From: JBOFMT01 sp051658525
GTDB lineage: Bacteria > Bacillota_I > Bacilli_A > Erysipelotrichales > Erysipelotrichaceae
Reading direction: 5' to 3'
Assembly: GCA_051658525.1 (NCBI GenBank)
Contig: JBOFMT010000085.1
Location: 12,587 to 76,586, forward strand
DNA: 64,000 bases
Shown here: positions 54,183 through 63,003 of the stretch, one piece after another
Layout: each line of letters starts with the position of its first letter
Numbering within the stretch: the first letter of the stretch is position 1
Notes under the pieces: generated by a model
Seen by the model: only the letters and a program-made list of their open reading frames with translations
Databases searched by the model: none
What the model was told of the DNA's origin: nothing
Position numbers and translations under genes: made by a program

Positions 54183-54903
54183 AATCGAGTAAGATATCCC
54201 AATCGGGAAATACCGCAAGCAATTCGTTTTTCAAACGAGTTGCTTTTTCTATGGTTACTGGATATCGGAAATAAGTGGTTGCATTTTGTTTTCCTAAAAT
54301 TAATTTCTCAAATGTTTCTGCCTTATCTTCGCTTGCACTATACGAGGCATACGGTGTGATAAAGTTTAAGTAATCGTACGAAGAGATAGAATAATTCCTG
54401 TCATAGCCTTGATAGAGGAGATTCCAATCACTATCCAAAAAGAACAAATCGATAGCATGCAACATTTCATGATGAACACTTCGTTGCAAGATCTCATTAT
54501 AATAATTGTTCATACTGTTTGGATTACTAAAGGCGAAATAGAACGAGTTTTGATATTTTGAAAATGTGGAAGAATATGTCGTGCCTGAAATATAAGTGCG
54601 ATTGTGTTTTTGTTGTGAGGAGCTAATTTGTTCGCACAATAAAATTTCAAACGTATAGGATTCTTGTAGCGACTTTGGATAGAGTTGAAGCTGTTCTAGG
54701 ATAAGTGTGACACTTTTATCACGATCAATTTCTTTCATTGCACTGCAGTGACCAGATTGCGTCTTACTCGGGAGCAGAAAGCGAATATTATCCTCTTGGT
54801 GAAACAGTAAGTGTTGGCTTTTTTCATAAACACGATAGAAAAAAAAGATTGTCAACATGCAAGCAACGAAATAGCAAAGCCTTTTGAATTTCTTGTTCTT
54901 CAT
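54181..54903 (-). CDS. predicted membrane-anchored zinc metallopeptidase
   Basis: A 240-residue protein with an N-terminal membrane helix or uncleaved signal (FKRLCYFVACMLTIFFFYRVY). The extracytoplasmic domain has HEMLH (residues 145-149), a zinc-binding HExxH motif, and about 40 residues later SEDKAETFEKL (191-201), whose Glu could be the third ligand, as in secreted zinc-binding peptidases of the lethal-factor-like fold. Other parts match nothing I recognise. GGGGGG precedes the start. It is a lone gene; its substrate is unknown. Confidence 0.65.
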   Translation of the reverse strand: MKNKKFKRLCYFVACMLTIFFFYRVYEKSQHLLFHQEDNIRFLLPSKTQSGHCSAMKEIDRDKSVTLILEQLQLYPKSLQESYTFEILLCEQISSSQQKHNRTYISGTTYSSTFSKYQNSFYFAFSNPNSMNNYYNEILQRSVHHEMLHAIDLFFLDSDWNLLYQGYDRNYSISSYDYLNFITPYASYSASEDKAETFEKLILGKQNATTYFRYPVTIEKATRLKNELLAVFPDWDILLD

Positions 54904-55075
54904 GACAATCCCCCCCTTTTTTTATAACGTACCGTGTAATGAAAGAAAAAGCAACTCTGACGATATGTCATGTGTAAGCGTGTTGTAGAGGAGAAGAAAG
55001 CAAAACCTAGAGAAGTTTATCACATAATATCACTTATGAATGATGTACTAGGTCGACCATCGTTTGCAGGTAGAG

Positions 55076-55085
55076 TGCTATAATG
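55076..55085 (+). promoter_or_regulatory. extended -10 promoter for the zinc-ribbon gene
   Basis: TGCTATAAT is a perfect extended -10; no clear -35. The 54904-55075 stretch upstream has no other recognisable feature. Confidence 0.5.
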
Positions 55086-55118
55086 AAGTTAGATAACAAG
55101 AAATGTTAGAGGTGGGAA

Positions 55119-55520
55119 ATGGATAAATTGAAGTGGCAGTTAGCTCGATTTTTCTACGGTCGTTATGGAATGGATCGTTTGAATATCGTATTGTATGTTA
55201 GTTCGCTCGTTTTGCTCGTATTTGGATGGTTTGGACAAACGTGGTTATGGACAACCTTATCGCAAGCAATCTTGCTGTATGCACTGTATCGTATTTGTTC
55301 CAAGCAAATAGCGAAACGAAGAAGAGAGTATCAAATTTATTTGCAATATGAACAAACTTGTAAGCGTGCTTATACATTAGCGCGTTTGCGTATCCAAGAT
55401 CGCAGTCATCGTACGTTTGCTTGTCCTCAATGTGGGCAGCTTGCACGTGTACCAAAGGGGAGAGGGAAATTGATGATTACTTGTCCAAAGTGTCGAACAA
55501 CCTTCGATAGAAAGAGTTAA
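55119..55520 (+). CDS. membrane protein with C-terminal zinc ribbon
   Basis: A 133-residue protein with two membrane helices (IVLYVSSLVLLVFGWF and WLWTTLSQAILLYALYRI), a basic linker (KQIAKRRREYQIYLQYEQTCKRAYTLARLRIQDR) and a C-terminal zinc ribbon CPQCG-15-CPKC. The ribbon would face the cytoplasm. The family occurs in Firmicutes but I know of no function. The next gene starts 2 bases after its stop, so the two products may act together. Confidence 0.7.
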   Translation: MDKLKWQLARFFYGRYGMDRLNIVLYVSSLVLLVFGWFGQTWLWTTLSQAILLYALYRICSKQIAKRRREYQIYLQYEQTCKRAYTLARLRIQDRSHRTFACPQCGQLARVPKGRGKLMITCPKCRTTFDRKS

Positions 55521-55522
55521 CT

Positions 55523-55777
55523 ATGGGAACAATATTAAAAATATTTCTATGGATTATTGCAATTCAAATGATGAGTTCATTGTTGTTTTATAGTCCATTC
55601 TTATTGATTGGGTTTTTGTTGTTGTATTTCTTTTGGATTTCAAAAGCACGTAGACGTACAACACAAAGCTATGCTTATGGATCGCAAACTACACAAGGTA
55701 ATTCACAGTCGCATACAAATGCATCGAATAGTGATGTTTTTGATGTGGAATTTACCGTACATGAAGTACAAGATTAA
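55523..55777 (+). CDS. small membrane protein paired with the zinc-ribbon protein
   Basis: An 84-residue protein with two close hydrophobic stretches (ILKIFLWIIAIQMMSSLLFY and FLLIGFLLLYFFWI), a basic ARRR stop-transfer and a Ser/Gln/Asn-rich, probably disordered tail ending in DVFDVEFTVHEVQD. I do not recognise it. The tail end may be a short binding motif. It is translationally linked to the preceding gene and followed by a terminator. Confidence 0.6.
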   Translation: MGTILKIFLWIIAIQMMSSLLFYSPFLLIGFLLLYFFWISKARRRTTQSYAYGSQTTQGNSQSHTNASNSDVFDVEFTVHEVQD

Positions 55778-55799
55778 GATGAAGCTTTCATCTTTTTTT
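55776..55799 (+). terminator. terminator after the small membrane protein
   Basis: AAGATGAA pairs with TTCATCTT around GCT, followed by seven T. Confidence 0.85.
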
Positions 55800-55890
55800 G
55801 TTTTGTTGCATGTTGAAACGGCTTGAGTTGCTAACGATTGGAAGCCTTGGTAGGATTTTCCCATAGCTTGGGAAAAAAGAGGAATGAAAT

Positions 55891-55919
55891 TTGCACTTTA
55901 TGGGTTCATACGGTATAAT
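55891..55919 (+). promoter_or_regulatory. promoter upstream of the TPR-like gene and tig
   Basis: TTGCAC and a perfect TATAAT are separated by 17 bases, 25 bases before the first gene. A hairpin TTTTCCCA/TGGGAAAA lies just upstream near 55855-55875 without a T tract. Confidence 0.8.
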
Positions 55920-55943
55920 GACCACAGGAAAAGTTGGTGAAAA

Positions 55944-56672
55944 ATGGATAGTTATTATGAAGAAATCTTATTGGAATTAGCAAAATTAATGCAACAGGAA
56001 GAATATCAAGAAGTTTATGATATTCTACAAGATGAATTTAAAATGCCATACATTCCAAAAGAGAGTGAAGAGAAAATGATTGCACTTTACAATGAAGTGC
56101 GCCCCATCCTGCATGCTCGCAATACGAGTAAAGTCATGGATGAAGAAACACTAGAAGCTCAATTGCATGGGAATCTAGAACAGGCATTACTTGCCGTTGG
56201 TTATTTAAAGGAACACAATGTAAGAAACTATCTAGATATGATACAAGCATACCTTGTGAAAACGCCACATTATTTGATTCAATCCCTCTTAATCGAGTTG
56301 ATGATTGAACAGCGCATCAATGAAACTTTTCAAATACAGCTAGAAGGAATGGATGTTGATTTCATTCCAGCGTATGTGGAAATGCCGATGGATGCAGATG
56401 GTGCACAAGCGTGCATTCAAATTTTACGGTCGTTCTTTGAGAATGAGAACCCATCGTTTTTAGCGATGTGTATAGATACTTTGATCAAAGAATTGTATTT
56501 CCGTTTGCCGATGAATTTAGAAGAAGATGAAGCACTTGGCGTGGCTGTAGCAATCATTGGATATGTTTATCGCGCAAATGACGAAAATCAAGCATTTCAG
56601 GCCTTTGTATCGAAAAATTTACTAGACAAGTACATAGGTATTGATTTATTATTAAGTAAGCATGACAATTAG
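55944..56672 (+). CDS. TPR-like hypothetical protein (possibly DUF3196)
   Basis: A 242-residue acidic, all-helical soluble protein with no catalytic motif in sight. The N-terminal EEILLELAKLMQQEEYQEVYDILQDEFKMPYIP and the later repeats fit the DUF3196 type of TPR-like protein, which I recall being near tig in related bacteria; this has not been checked. It lies 53 bases before tig on the same transcript, so a role in protein handling is possible. Confidence 0.55.
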   Translation: MDSYYEEILLELAKLMQQEEYQEVYDILQDEFKMPYIPKESEEKMIALYNEVRPILHARNTSKVMDEETLEAQLHGNLEQALLAVGYLKEHNVRNYLDMIQAYLVKTPHYLIQSLLIELMIEQRINETFQIQLEGMDVDFIPAYVEMPMDADGAQACIQILRSFFENENPSFLAMCIDTLIKELYFRLPMNLEEDEALGVAVAIIGYVYRANDENQAFQAFVSKNLLDKYIGIDLLLSKHDN

Positions 56673-56725
56673 GAAACTTATTGTTTTTGTATAAAAAAGT
56701 AGGTAAAACCAACGGAGGAAAAATT

Positions 56726-58000
56726 ATGAATTCAAAATGGGAATTAAAAGAAAAATCAACAGGTGAATTAGAAATCGTTGTATCTGGTGAAACTTGGAGC
56801 AATGCACAAGCAAAAGCTTTCGATAAATTAGCAAAAAACGTGAATCTTCCAGGATTCCGTCAAGGTCAAGCACCTAAAAAATTAGTTGAAAAACAAATCA
56901 GCAAACAAAACATCTTAATGGAAGCAATCGATTTTGTTGCTGGTGAAGCTTATAGCCAAGCTGCTGAAGAACAAAACCTTTGGGTTATTGCTCGTCCTAG
57001 CTTAGATGTTAAAGAAATTACAGAAGAAAGCGTAACGTTGGTATTTACAGTTGCAGTAAAACCTGAAGTAACTTTAGGAGATTACAAAAACTTAGAAGTA
57101 AAACGCGAAGAAGTAACAATTAGCCAAGAAGAAATCGAAGCTCAAGTTGCTCAAGTAACAGAACGTAATGCAGAATTAGTAGTAAAAACAGAAGGAACGG
57201 TTGAAATGCACGATACTGCAGTAATCGACTTTGAAGGATTCAAAGACGGTGTTGCATTCGAAGGTGGTAAAGGAGAAAACTTCCCACTAGAAATCGGTTC
57301 AGGATCTTTCATTCCAGGATTTGAAGAGCAACTAGTTGGTATGAGCGCTGGTGAAGCAAAAGACATCACAGTAACATTCCCAACAGAATACCCTGCAGAA
57401 GAATTAGCAGGAAAAGAAACAGTGTTCAAAGTTACACTTCACGAAATCAAAACAAAAACAACACCTGCATTGGATGATGAATTGGTAAAAGAATTGAACA
57501 TCGAAGGTGTAGAAACAGTAGAAGCATTCCGTGCACACGTAGAAGCTGATCTATTGAAAACAAAAACAGCGAGCGCTGATGATGCATTCATGAATGAATT
57601 GTTAGGAAAAGTTGTTGCTAATGCGGAAGTTGAAATTCCTGATGTAATGGTGGAAGAAGAAACTGATCGTATGGTTCAAGAATTCGCTCAACGTTTACAA
57701 CAACAAGGTTTCTCAATGGAGCAATTCCAACAAATGACTGGTCAACAAGAAGACCAAATTCGTGAAACAATGCGTACTGATGCTCATTCAAAAGTAAACT
57801 TACGTTTGGTATTGGATGAAGTAGCTAAAGTAGAAGGATTCGAAATCAGCGAAGAAGAATTGGATGCTGAATATGCAGGAATCGCTACTATGTACAGCAT
57901 GGAAGTGGAAAAAGTAAAAGAACTAATCCCAGCTGATTCAATTAAATATGATTTACGTTTACGTAAAGCAGTTGAATTAATTCAAAACTCAGCTAAGTAG
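56726..58000 (+). CDS. tig: trigger factor
   Basis: Ribosome-bound chaperone and peptidyl-prolyl isomerase. The 424-residue protein has the N-terminal ribosome-binding loop LPGFRQGQAPKKLVEKQI, the FKBP-type isomerase domain (around residues 155-235; VIDFEGFKDGVAFEGG, IPGFEEQLVGM) and the C-terminal helical arm domain. ATG 56726 has GGAGG before it and fits the family start; an upstream reading is rejected. Codon use is highly biased, in line with strong expression. A terminator separates it from lon. Confidence 0.96.
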   Translation: MNSKWELKEKSTGELEIVVSGETWSNAQAKAFDKLAKNVNLPGFRQGQAPKKLVEKQISKQNILMEAIDFVAGEAYSQAAEEQNLWVIARPSLDVKEITEESVTLVFTVAVKPEVTLGDYKNLEVKREEVTISQEEIEAQVAQVTERNAELVVKTEGTVEMHDTAVIDFEGFKDGVAFEGGKGENFPLEIGSGSFIPGFEEQLVGMSAGEAKDITVTFPTEYPAEELAGKETVFKVTLHEIKTKTTPALDDELVKELNIEGVETVEAFRAHVEADLLKTKTASADDAFMNELLGKVVANAEVEIPDVMVEEETDRMVQEFAQRLQQQGFSMEQFQQMTGQQEDQIRETMRTDAHSKVNLRLVLDEVAKVEGFEISEEELDAEYAGIATMYSMEVEKVKELIPADSIKYDLRLRKAVELIQNSAK

Positions 58001-58002
58001 GT

Positions 58003-58026
58003 AAAAAGACGCTTAGCGTCTTTTTT
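58003..58026 (+). terminator. terminator after tig
   Basis: AAAAAGACGC pairs with GCGTCTTTTT around TTA. Confidence 0.9.
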
Positions 58027-58088
58027 CATCTTTTATGGATATATCATTATGACTACTTCGGTAGCATAAAAAGAAAGGAAATAGAAGT

Positions 58089-60413
58089 ATGACAAAAAAA
58101 GAAGATAAGAATATCATATCGGTTCCTGTGGTTTGCACCCGTGGAATTATCGTCTTTCCAAATCAAGAAGTAATCATTGATGTTGGACGACCAAAAAGCA
58201 TTGAAGCGATTGAAGAAGCAGAAAGTTTCTATGACCGCCATGTGTTCCTAGTTGCCCAAACAGATGTGATGACAGAAGATCCAACGGGGCAAGACTTATA
58301 TGCAACTGGAACCTTGTGTGAAATCCGCAGCGTTCGTAAAATGGATGGTTTCTTCCGTGTGAAGTTCCATGGATTGGAACGCGCACAATGGAAACAATTA
58401 CATGAAGAGGGGCGTTTCATCGTAGGTGATATTCAACCCGTCGTGGATGAAGTTCAAGATGAAATGGAAGAGTTGGCATTGGTACGCCGTATTGCCAAAA
58501 CCTTTGAAAACATGGATGGTTCTAATATTAACGTACCAAAAGAGATGATTGCAGAGATGGCCAAAGGGGTTAGTGCAATTCAGTTAGCTGACCAAGTTGC
58601 GCAAATCTTACCAATTCCAGTTGAAAAGCGTCAAATGATGTTGGAGACTTTGGGAATCAATGATCGTTTGTTACTCATTATCCAAGAAATTGAAAATGAA
58701 AAACAATTGGCAAAAATCGAAAATGATTTAAATGATAAAATCAAATCACGTATTGAAGATTCTCAAAAAGAATACTATTTACGTGAAAAAATGCGTGCAA
58801 TCAAAGAAGAACTTGGTGACACGGTAGATAAGGATGATGATGTTGCGAAGATTCGTGAAATGTTAGCAAAAAATCCTTATCCAAAAGCAATCAAAGATAA
58901 AATTAGCGAAGAGTTAAGTCGTTATGAAATGTTACCACCAGCAAGTAGTGAATCTGGTGTAATCAAAACCTATATTGATTGGTTGATTCGTTTGCCTTGG
59001 TGGCAAGAAAGCCAAGATAACGAAGATTTGAATCTTGCTAGCGAGATTTTAGATGCAGATCACTTTGGACTTGAAAAAGTAAAAGAACGTATCTTAGAAT
59101 ACTTAGCGGTAAAACAAATGACCAATTCATTAAAAGCTCCAATCATCTGTTTGGTTGGTCCTCCAGGTGTTGGGAAAACTTCACTTTCTAAATCGGTTGC
59201 ACGTGCTTTATCACGTGAATTCGTGAAGATGAGTGTAGGTGGTGTGAAGGATGAAAGTGAAATTCGCGGACATCGTCGTACCTACTTGGGTTCAATGCCA
59301 GGGCGTATCATCCAAGGGATGAAAAAAGCTGGTACGATTAACCCGGTATTCTTAATCGATGAAATTGATAAAATGGCATCAGACTACAAAGGGGATCCTA
59401 CATCTGCAATGTTGGAAGTACTAGATCCTGAACAAAACTCATTCTTCTCGGATCATTATTTAGAAGAAAACTATGATTTATCAAAAGTGTTGTTTATCGC
59501 AACAGCAAACTATATTGAAAATATTCCACCTGCGTTGCAAGACCGTTTGGAAATCATCAATCTTTCAAGTTATACCGAGCTAGAAAAACTTTCGATTGCT
59601 CGTCGTCACTTGATTACCAAACAATTACAAGCAAATGGGTTAAAACCAAGCAATATGAAAATTGAAGATGATATGTTAAGTTATATTATCAAATATTACA
59701 CACGCGAAAGTGGGGTAAGACAATTGGAACGCTTGATTGCAACACTTGCTCGTAAGACGGTATTAAGCGTTGTGAAAGATAAAAAACGTAGTGTTAAAAT
59801 TACCAAAAAACAAATTCAAGCCTGGTTAGGACCTGAAAAATTTGAATATGGTAAAAAAGAAGCAAAAAATCAAGTAGGTACGGTTACTGGGTTGGCATAT
59901 ACAGCCTTCGGTGGTGATATCCTCCAGATTGAAGCTACAATGTTCCCTGGTAAAGGTGGACTTATCATTACAGGTCAACTTGGCGATGTAATGAAAGAAT
60001 CTACAACCATTGCCTATGGTTATGTGAAAGCAAATGCGAAGAAATTCGGAATTCCATATGAAGCGATTGAAAAACATGACATTCATATTCACGTGCCAGA
60101 AGGTGCGGTACCAAAAGATGGACCAAGTGCAGGGATTACCTTGACGACTGCCATCGTATCATTATTATCCAATCGTCCTGTTGTTGCTGATTTGGCAATG
60201 ACGGGTGAAGTTACCCTTCGTGGTAACGTATTGCCAATTGGTGGTTTACGTGAAAAATCATTGGCTGCATACCGTAGTGGAATTACGACGATTTTGATTC
60301 CGAAAGGAAACGAAAAAGATATCGCTGAATTGCCACAAGCAATCAAAGATCATGTGAAGATTATTCCAGTTGACCATGTATCAAAAGTGATTGATTTCGC
60401 ATTGGTAAAATAA
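58089..60413 (+). CDS. lon: ATP-dependent protease Lon
   Basis: A 774-residue cytoplasmic AAA+ protease that removes damaged and regulatory proteins. It has the N-terminal substrate domain (VPVVCTRGIIVFPNQEVII), the ATPase with Walker A GPPGVGKTS and Walker B PVFLIDEIDKM, and the Ser-Lys protease domain with PKDGPSAGITLTTAI. The tig-lon-ysxC order is a common Firmicutes arrangement (tig-clpX-lon-ysxC in Bacillus); clpX is not present here. I see no CIRCE or CtsR operator in the 60 bases before it. Confidence 0.97.
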   Translation: MTKKEDKNIISVPVVCTRGIIVFPNQEVIIDVGRPKSIEAIEEAESFYDRHVFLVAQTDVMTEDPTGQDLYATGTLCEIRSVRKMDGFFRVKFHGLERAQWKQLHEEGRFIVGDIQPVVDEVQDEMEELALVRRIAKTFENMDGSNINVPKEMIAEMAKGVSAIQLADQVAQILPIPVEKRQMMLETLGINDRLLLIIQEIENEKQLAKIENDLNDKIKSRIEDSQKEYYLREKMRAIKEELGDTVDKDDDVAKIREMLAKNPYPKAIKDKISEELSRYEMLPPASSESGVIKTYIDWLIRLPWWQESQDNEDLNLASEILDADHFGLEKVKERILEYLAVKQMTNSLKAPIICLVGPPGVGKTSLSKSVARALSREFVKMSVGGVKDESEIRGHRRTYLGSMPGRIIQGMKKAGTINPVFLIDEIDKMASDYKGDPTSAMLEVLDPEQNSFFSDHYLEENYDLSKVLFIATANYIENIPPALQDRLEIINLSSYTELEKLSIARRHLITKQLQANGLKPSNMKIEDDMLSYIIKYYTRESGVRQLERLIATLARKTVLSVVKDKKRSVKITKKQIQAWLGPEKFEYGKKEAKNQVGTVTGLAYTAFGGDILQIEATMFPGKGGLIITGQLGDVMKESTTIAYGYVKANAKKFGIPYEAIEKHDIHIHVPEGAVPKDGPSAGITLTTAIVSLLSNRPVVADLAMTGEVTLRGNVLPIGGLREKSLAAYRSGITTILIPKGNEKDIAELPQAIKDHVKIIPVDHVSKVIDFALVK

Positions 60414-60414
60414 A

Positions 60415-61002
60415 ATGCATATAAATAAAGCTGAATTGGTCATATCTGCTGCACGTAAAGAGCAGTGGCCAGAAACAGATTTACCTGAGGTTGTATTGGC
60501 TGGACGTTCCAATGTAGGGAAGTCCTCCTTTATCAATGCTGTTGTAAGACGTAAAAAACTTGCGTACGTTGGTAATACACCTGGGAAAACACGATTATTA
60601 AACTTCTTTAATTTGGATGATAAATATATGTTTGTCGATGTACCAGGTTATGGATATGCTCATATTTCAAAAACACAACTCGTTAAGTTTGGTGAAATGA
60701 TGGAAGACTACTTTGGTGGTCGTGAGCAGAAAAAAGGTTTGGTGTTGTTGGTTGATGCTCGTCATAAACCAACGGAAGATGATAAAATGATGTTGGACTT
60801 TGCTCGTTATTACGATTTACCAACGGTAATCGTCGTTACGAAAGTGGACAAGCTTAAAAATTCACAACGTAAAAAACAATACGCTTTGATTCGCGAAACC
60901 TTAGTATTGAGCAGTGAAGAACCTTTGATTCCTTTCTCAAGTGAAACAAGAGAAGGTGTTGAAGCTGTTTGGGATGAGCTATTGCGTTTATTTTCTCTAT
61001 GA
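60415..61002 (+). CDS. ysxC: YsxC/EngB ribosome-assembly GTPase
   Basis: A 195-residue GTPase needed for large-subunit assembly. G1 is AGRSNVGKSSF, G2 region includes GKTRLLNFF, G3 VDVPGYGYA, G4 TKVDKL and G5 SSETREG. It starts 1 base after lon. It overlaps the following small gene by 4 bases (ATGA). Confidence 0.95.
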   Translation: MHINKAELVISAARKEQWPETDLPEVVLAGRSNVGKSSFINAVVRRKKLAYVGNTPGKTRLLNFFNLDDKYMFVDVPGYGYAHISKTQLVKFGEMMEDYFGGREQKKGLVLLVDARHKPTEDDKMMLDFARYYDLPTVIVVTKVDKLKNSQRKKQYALIRETLVLSSEEPLIPFSSETREGVEAVWDELLRLFSL

Positions 61003-61325
61003 TTCAAAAATCACTCAAACAATTTCTAATTGCTAGTGTTATTGTATTTTCGTTGCTGTTTATTTTATTTCAATGGAATAAAGACACTTTAATGCAACCT
61101 AGCTATACGGTTGAAGGAAAAGTGCTTGCGATAGATACACAGCGTATGGTAATTGAAGATCAAGAAGGTAACAACATCACAATTTATTATGATGAAGACA
61201 CACAACGCATGGATATAAACAATAAGGCGATTGATAGTGTATCCGAGGGACAAATTGTTCTAGTAGGATATAAAATTGATGATGCCCAAGCAAACCAAGC
61301 GGATGTAATCGTTGTAATGGAATAA
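60999..61325 (+). CDS. small membrane-anchored protein, unknown function
   Basis: A 108-residue protein with one N-terminal membrane helix (FLIASVIVFSLLFILFQW) and a beta-rich extracytoplasmic domain (YTVEGKVLAIDTQRMVIEDQEGNNITIYYDEDTQ... GQIVLVGYK) that looks like a small OB-type barrel. I do not recognise a family. It overlaps ysxC, so it is made with the lon-ysxC products, and a strong terminator follows. Confidence 0.65.
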   Translation: MIQKSLKQFLIASVIVFSLLFILFQWNKDTLMQPSYTVEGKVLAIDTQRMVIEDQEGNNITIYYDEDTQRMDINNKAIDSVSEGQIVLVGYKIDDAQANQADVIVVME

Positions 61326-61330
61326 AACAG

Positions 61331-61360
61331 GAACTCTCGTAATATTACGAGAGTTCTTTT
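61331..61360 (+). terminator. terminator after the small anchored protein
   Basis: A perfect 13-bp palindrome, GAACTCTCGTAAT followed by its reverse complement, then T-rich sequence. It closes the lon-ysxC operon. Confidence 0.88.
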
Positions 61361-61443
61361 ATTAATTCCGAGTAAGAAATAAAATGCAACCCCTTTTAAC
61401 AACAAATTATGTTATAACTTGACGATAAAGGGGGATTTTTTTG

Positions 61444-61830
61444 ATGAAACTTCTTAAAAATAAAGGGTTTACACTTGTTGAGTTGCTTGTGGTGATTGCG
61501 ATTTTGGGTGTATTAGCTGTAATTATGATTCCAGCCTTTACTGGGTACGTAGCAAAGGCGAAACAACAAATGTTGGTAAGTAATGTGGAAAGTTGTTATC
61601 GCCAATATAAAACACTTGAAACTGCTTTTGATGGTGGATTACTTGGCGAGGGGTTACATGATGATAAGTATTCTGCACTTACGATATTAGCAAACCTAGA
61701 AGAATTTGAAATACCCGTCAATTGCTATCTTTCAGAACGATATGAGGATGGTGTTCCATGCTATGTAGTCTATTACTATGAAGATGACCCTAGACACCCA
61801 GATATTTATAAGGAATACATTTTTGATTAG
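61444..61830 (+). CDS. type IV pilin-like protein (pseudopilin)
   Basis: A 128-residue protein with a class III signal: KNKGFTLVELLVVIAILGVLAVIMIPAFTGYV, with cleavage expected before Phe of GFTLVE and the conserved Glu at +5. A prepilin peptidase would cut and methylate it. The C-terminal part has only three Cys and acidic runs (YYYEDDPRHPDIYKEYIFD). No pilus assembly ATPase, membrane core or peptidase gene lies in the window, so it depends on genes elsewhere. ATG 61444 has GGGGG about 10 bases upstream. Confidence 0.85.
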   Translation: MKLLKNKGFTLVELLVVIAILGVLAVIMIPAFTGYVAKAKQQMLVSNVESCYRQYKTLETAFDGGLLGEGLHDDKYSALTILANLEEFEIPVNCYLSERYEDGVPCYVVYYYEDDPRHPDIYKEYIFD

Positions 61831-61862
61831 AAACGAAACAAACAGCTTTGGTGTAATTATGA

Positions 61863-61868
61863 TATAAT
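61863..61868 (+). promoter_or_regulatory. extended -10 of the VanY relic
   Basis: TGATATAAT with TG at 61860-61861, the same element as before murF, lies 25 bases before the ATG. It suggests the broken gene is still transcribed. Confidence 0.45.
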
Positions 61869-61892
61869 TTCATTTATACAAGGGGTAGCAAA

Positions 61893-62980
61893 ATGAAAAT
61901 TATCACATTAGTATTGTTTACGCTGTTTATAACCTTTTCGTCTAGCAGTGTGTATATCGAACAAAAAAAAGCTGCTTATGATGCATTTGAAATCCGCGGT
62001 ATACAAGAGGATGAAGTACTGATTCCAGTAGGTACACAGGACTTTAACCCTATTGAACAAGTAAAATAAAGTAAGGGGGAACTTACTGTTGATTTGAGTA
62101 GTGATGACTTAACAATACTACAAGGTATCACAGCCGTGTATACCATAACAGATTCATATGGCCAAAGTAAGGAAGTATGCTTGCAATTTCGAGTAGTGGA
62201 TGAAATTGCACCATCACTAACCTTAAAGAAACAAGAGTTAACCATTCCTTATGGAAAAATACAAAGTCGGTGCTAATAGAAAATATAGAGTCCGTTATAG
62301 ATAACTATGATTGTGATCTAAATGTGGAAATTGAATACAATCCCAAGGATAAAAAAGCGAACTATCGCGTAGTGGATTCTTCAAAAAACCAAACTGTATT
62401 AGAGATAAAGGTAAGTGAAGAAGGGCCACCTATTGTAGTAACACCGAATATTGAGCAACCATCGACTTCTCAAGGGGTGCAACCGACTTTTATCAATGGA
62501 ATTTTGTTGGTAAACAAGAGGTATGCGATTCCTGCTAGTTATATCTCACCGCAAAAAGATGAGGCTTATGCAGCGTTGCAACAAATGCTCGCAGCTGCCT
62601 CACAGAGTGGACATAGTATGCCGATATTATCTGGGCATCGTAGTTATAGTTATCAACAAAGTTTATTTCAACGCTACGTGAACAGCCATGGATTGGCGGC
62701 TGCCGAGACCTTCTCTGCAAGAGCTGGGCACAGTGAACATCAAACAGGCTTAGCTTATGATATCACTGTTCTATCGAGTGATTTTGCGAATACTGCTACT
62801 TATGGATGGTTACAAGAAAATGCAGCATCCTTCGGCTTTGTCGAGCGGTATCCTAGCGGTAAAACACACATTACAGGTTATATCTTTGAACCATGGCATT
62901 ATCGTTATGTTGGCGTATCCCATGCGCTTGCTATCAAGGCAAGTGGATTAACACTAGAAGAATACTTAGGTGTTGCATAA
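61893..62980 (+). pseudogene. secreted VanY-type D,D-carboxypeptidase gene, interrupted
   Basis: The gene begins at ATG 61893 with a signal peptide (MKIITLVLFTLFITFSSS), followed by two Ig-like repeats (TVDLSSDDL...YTITDSYGQSKEV; SVIDNYDCDL...YRVVDSSKNQT) and a C-terminal M15B peptidase domain. Two lesions break it: an in-frame TAA at 62067-62069 and a one-base shift in the A-run near 62254. The peptidase part (from about 62270) keeps all catalytic motifs: SGHRSYSYQQ, SEHQTGLAYD and EPWHYRYVG. Without the signal peptide the remaining frame would be cytoplasmic and lacks a ribosome site, so I call it a pseudogene; an assembly error is possible. Confidence 0.75.
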
Positions 62981-63003
62981 AAAAAGGGCGTAAGCCTTTT
63001 TTA
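62979..63003 (+). terminator. bidirectional terminator between the VanY relic and the MerR gene
   Basis: AAAAAGG(G)C pairs with GCCTTTTT around GTAA with T tracts on both sides; it touches both stop codons. Confidence 0.78.

Noticed and set aside
55855..55875. TTTTCCCA/TGGGAAAA hairpin as a terminator
   Set aside because: No T tract follows on the plus strand and a strong terminator already ends the upstream unit at 55776-55799.
62270..62980. An independent, functional VanY gene starting at GTG 62270
   Set aside because: There is no ribosome site or signal peptide, and the frame begins in the middle of an Ig-like repeat that continues from the upstream frame.
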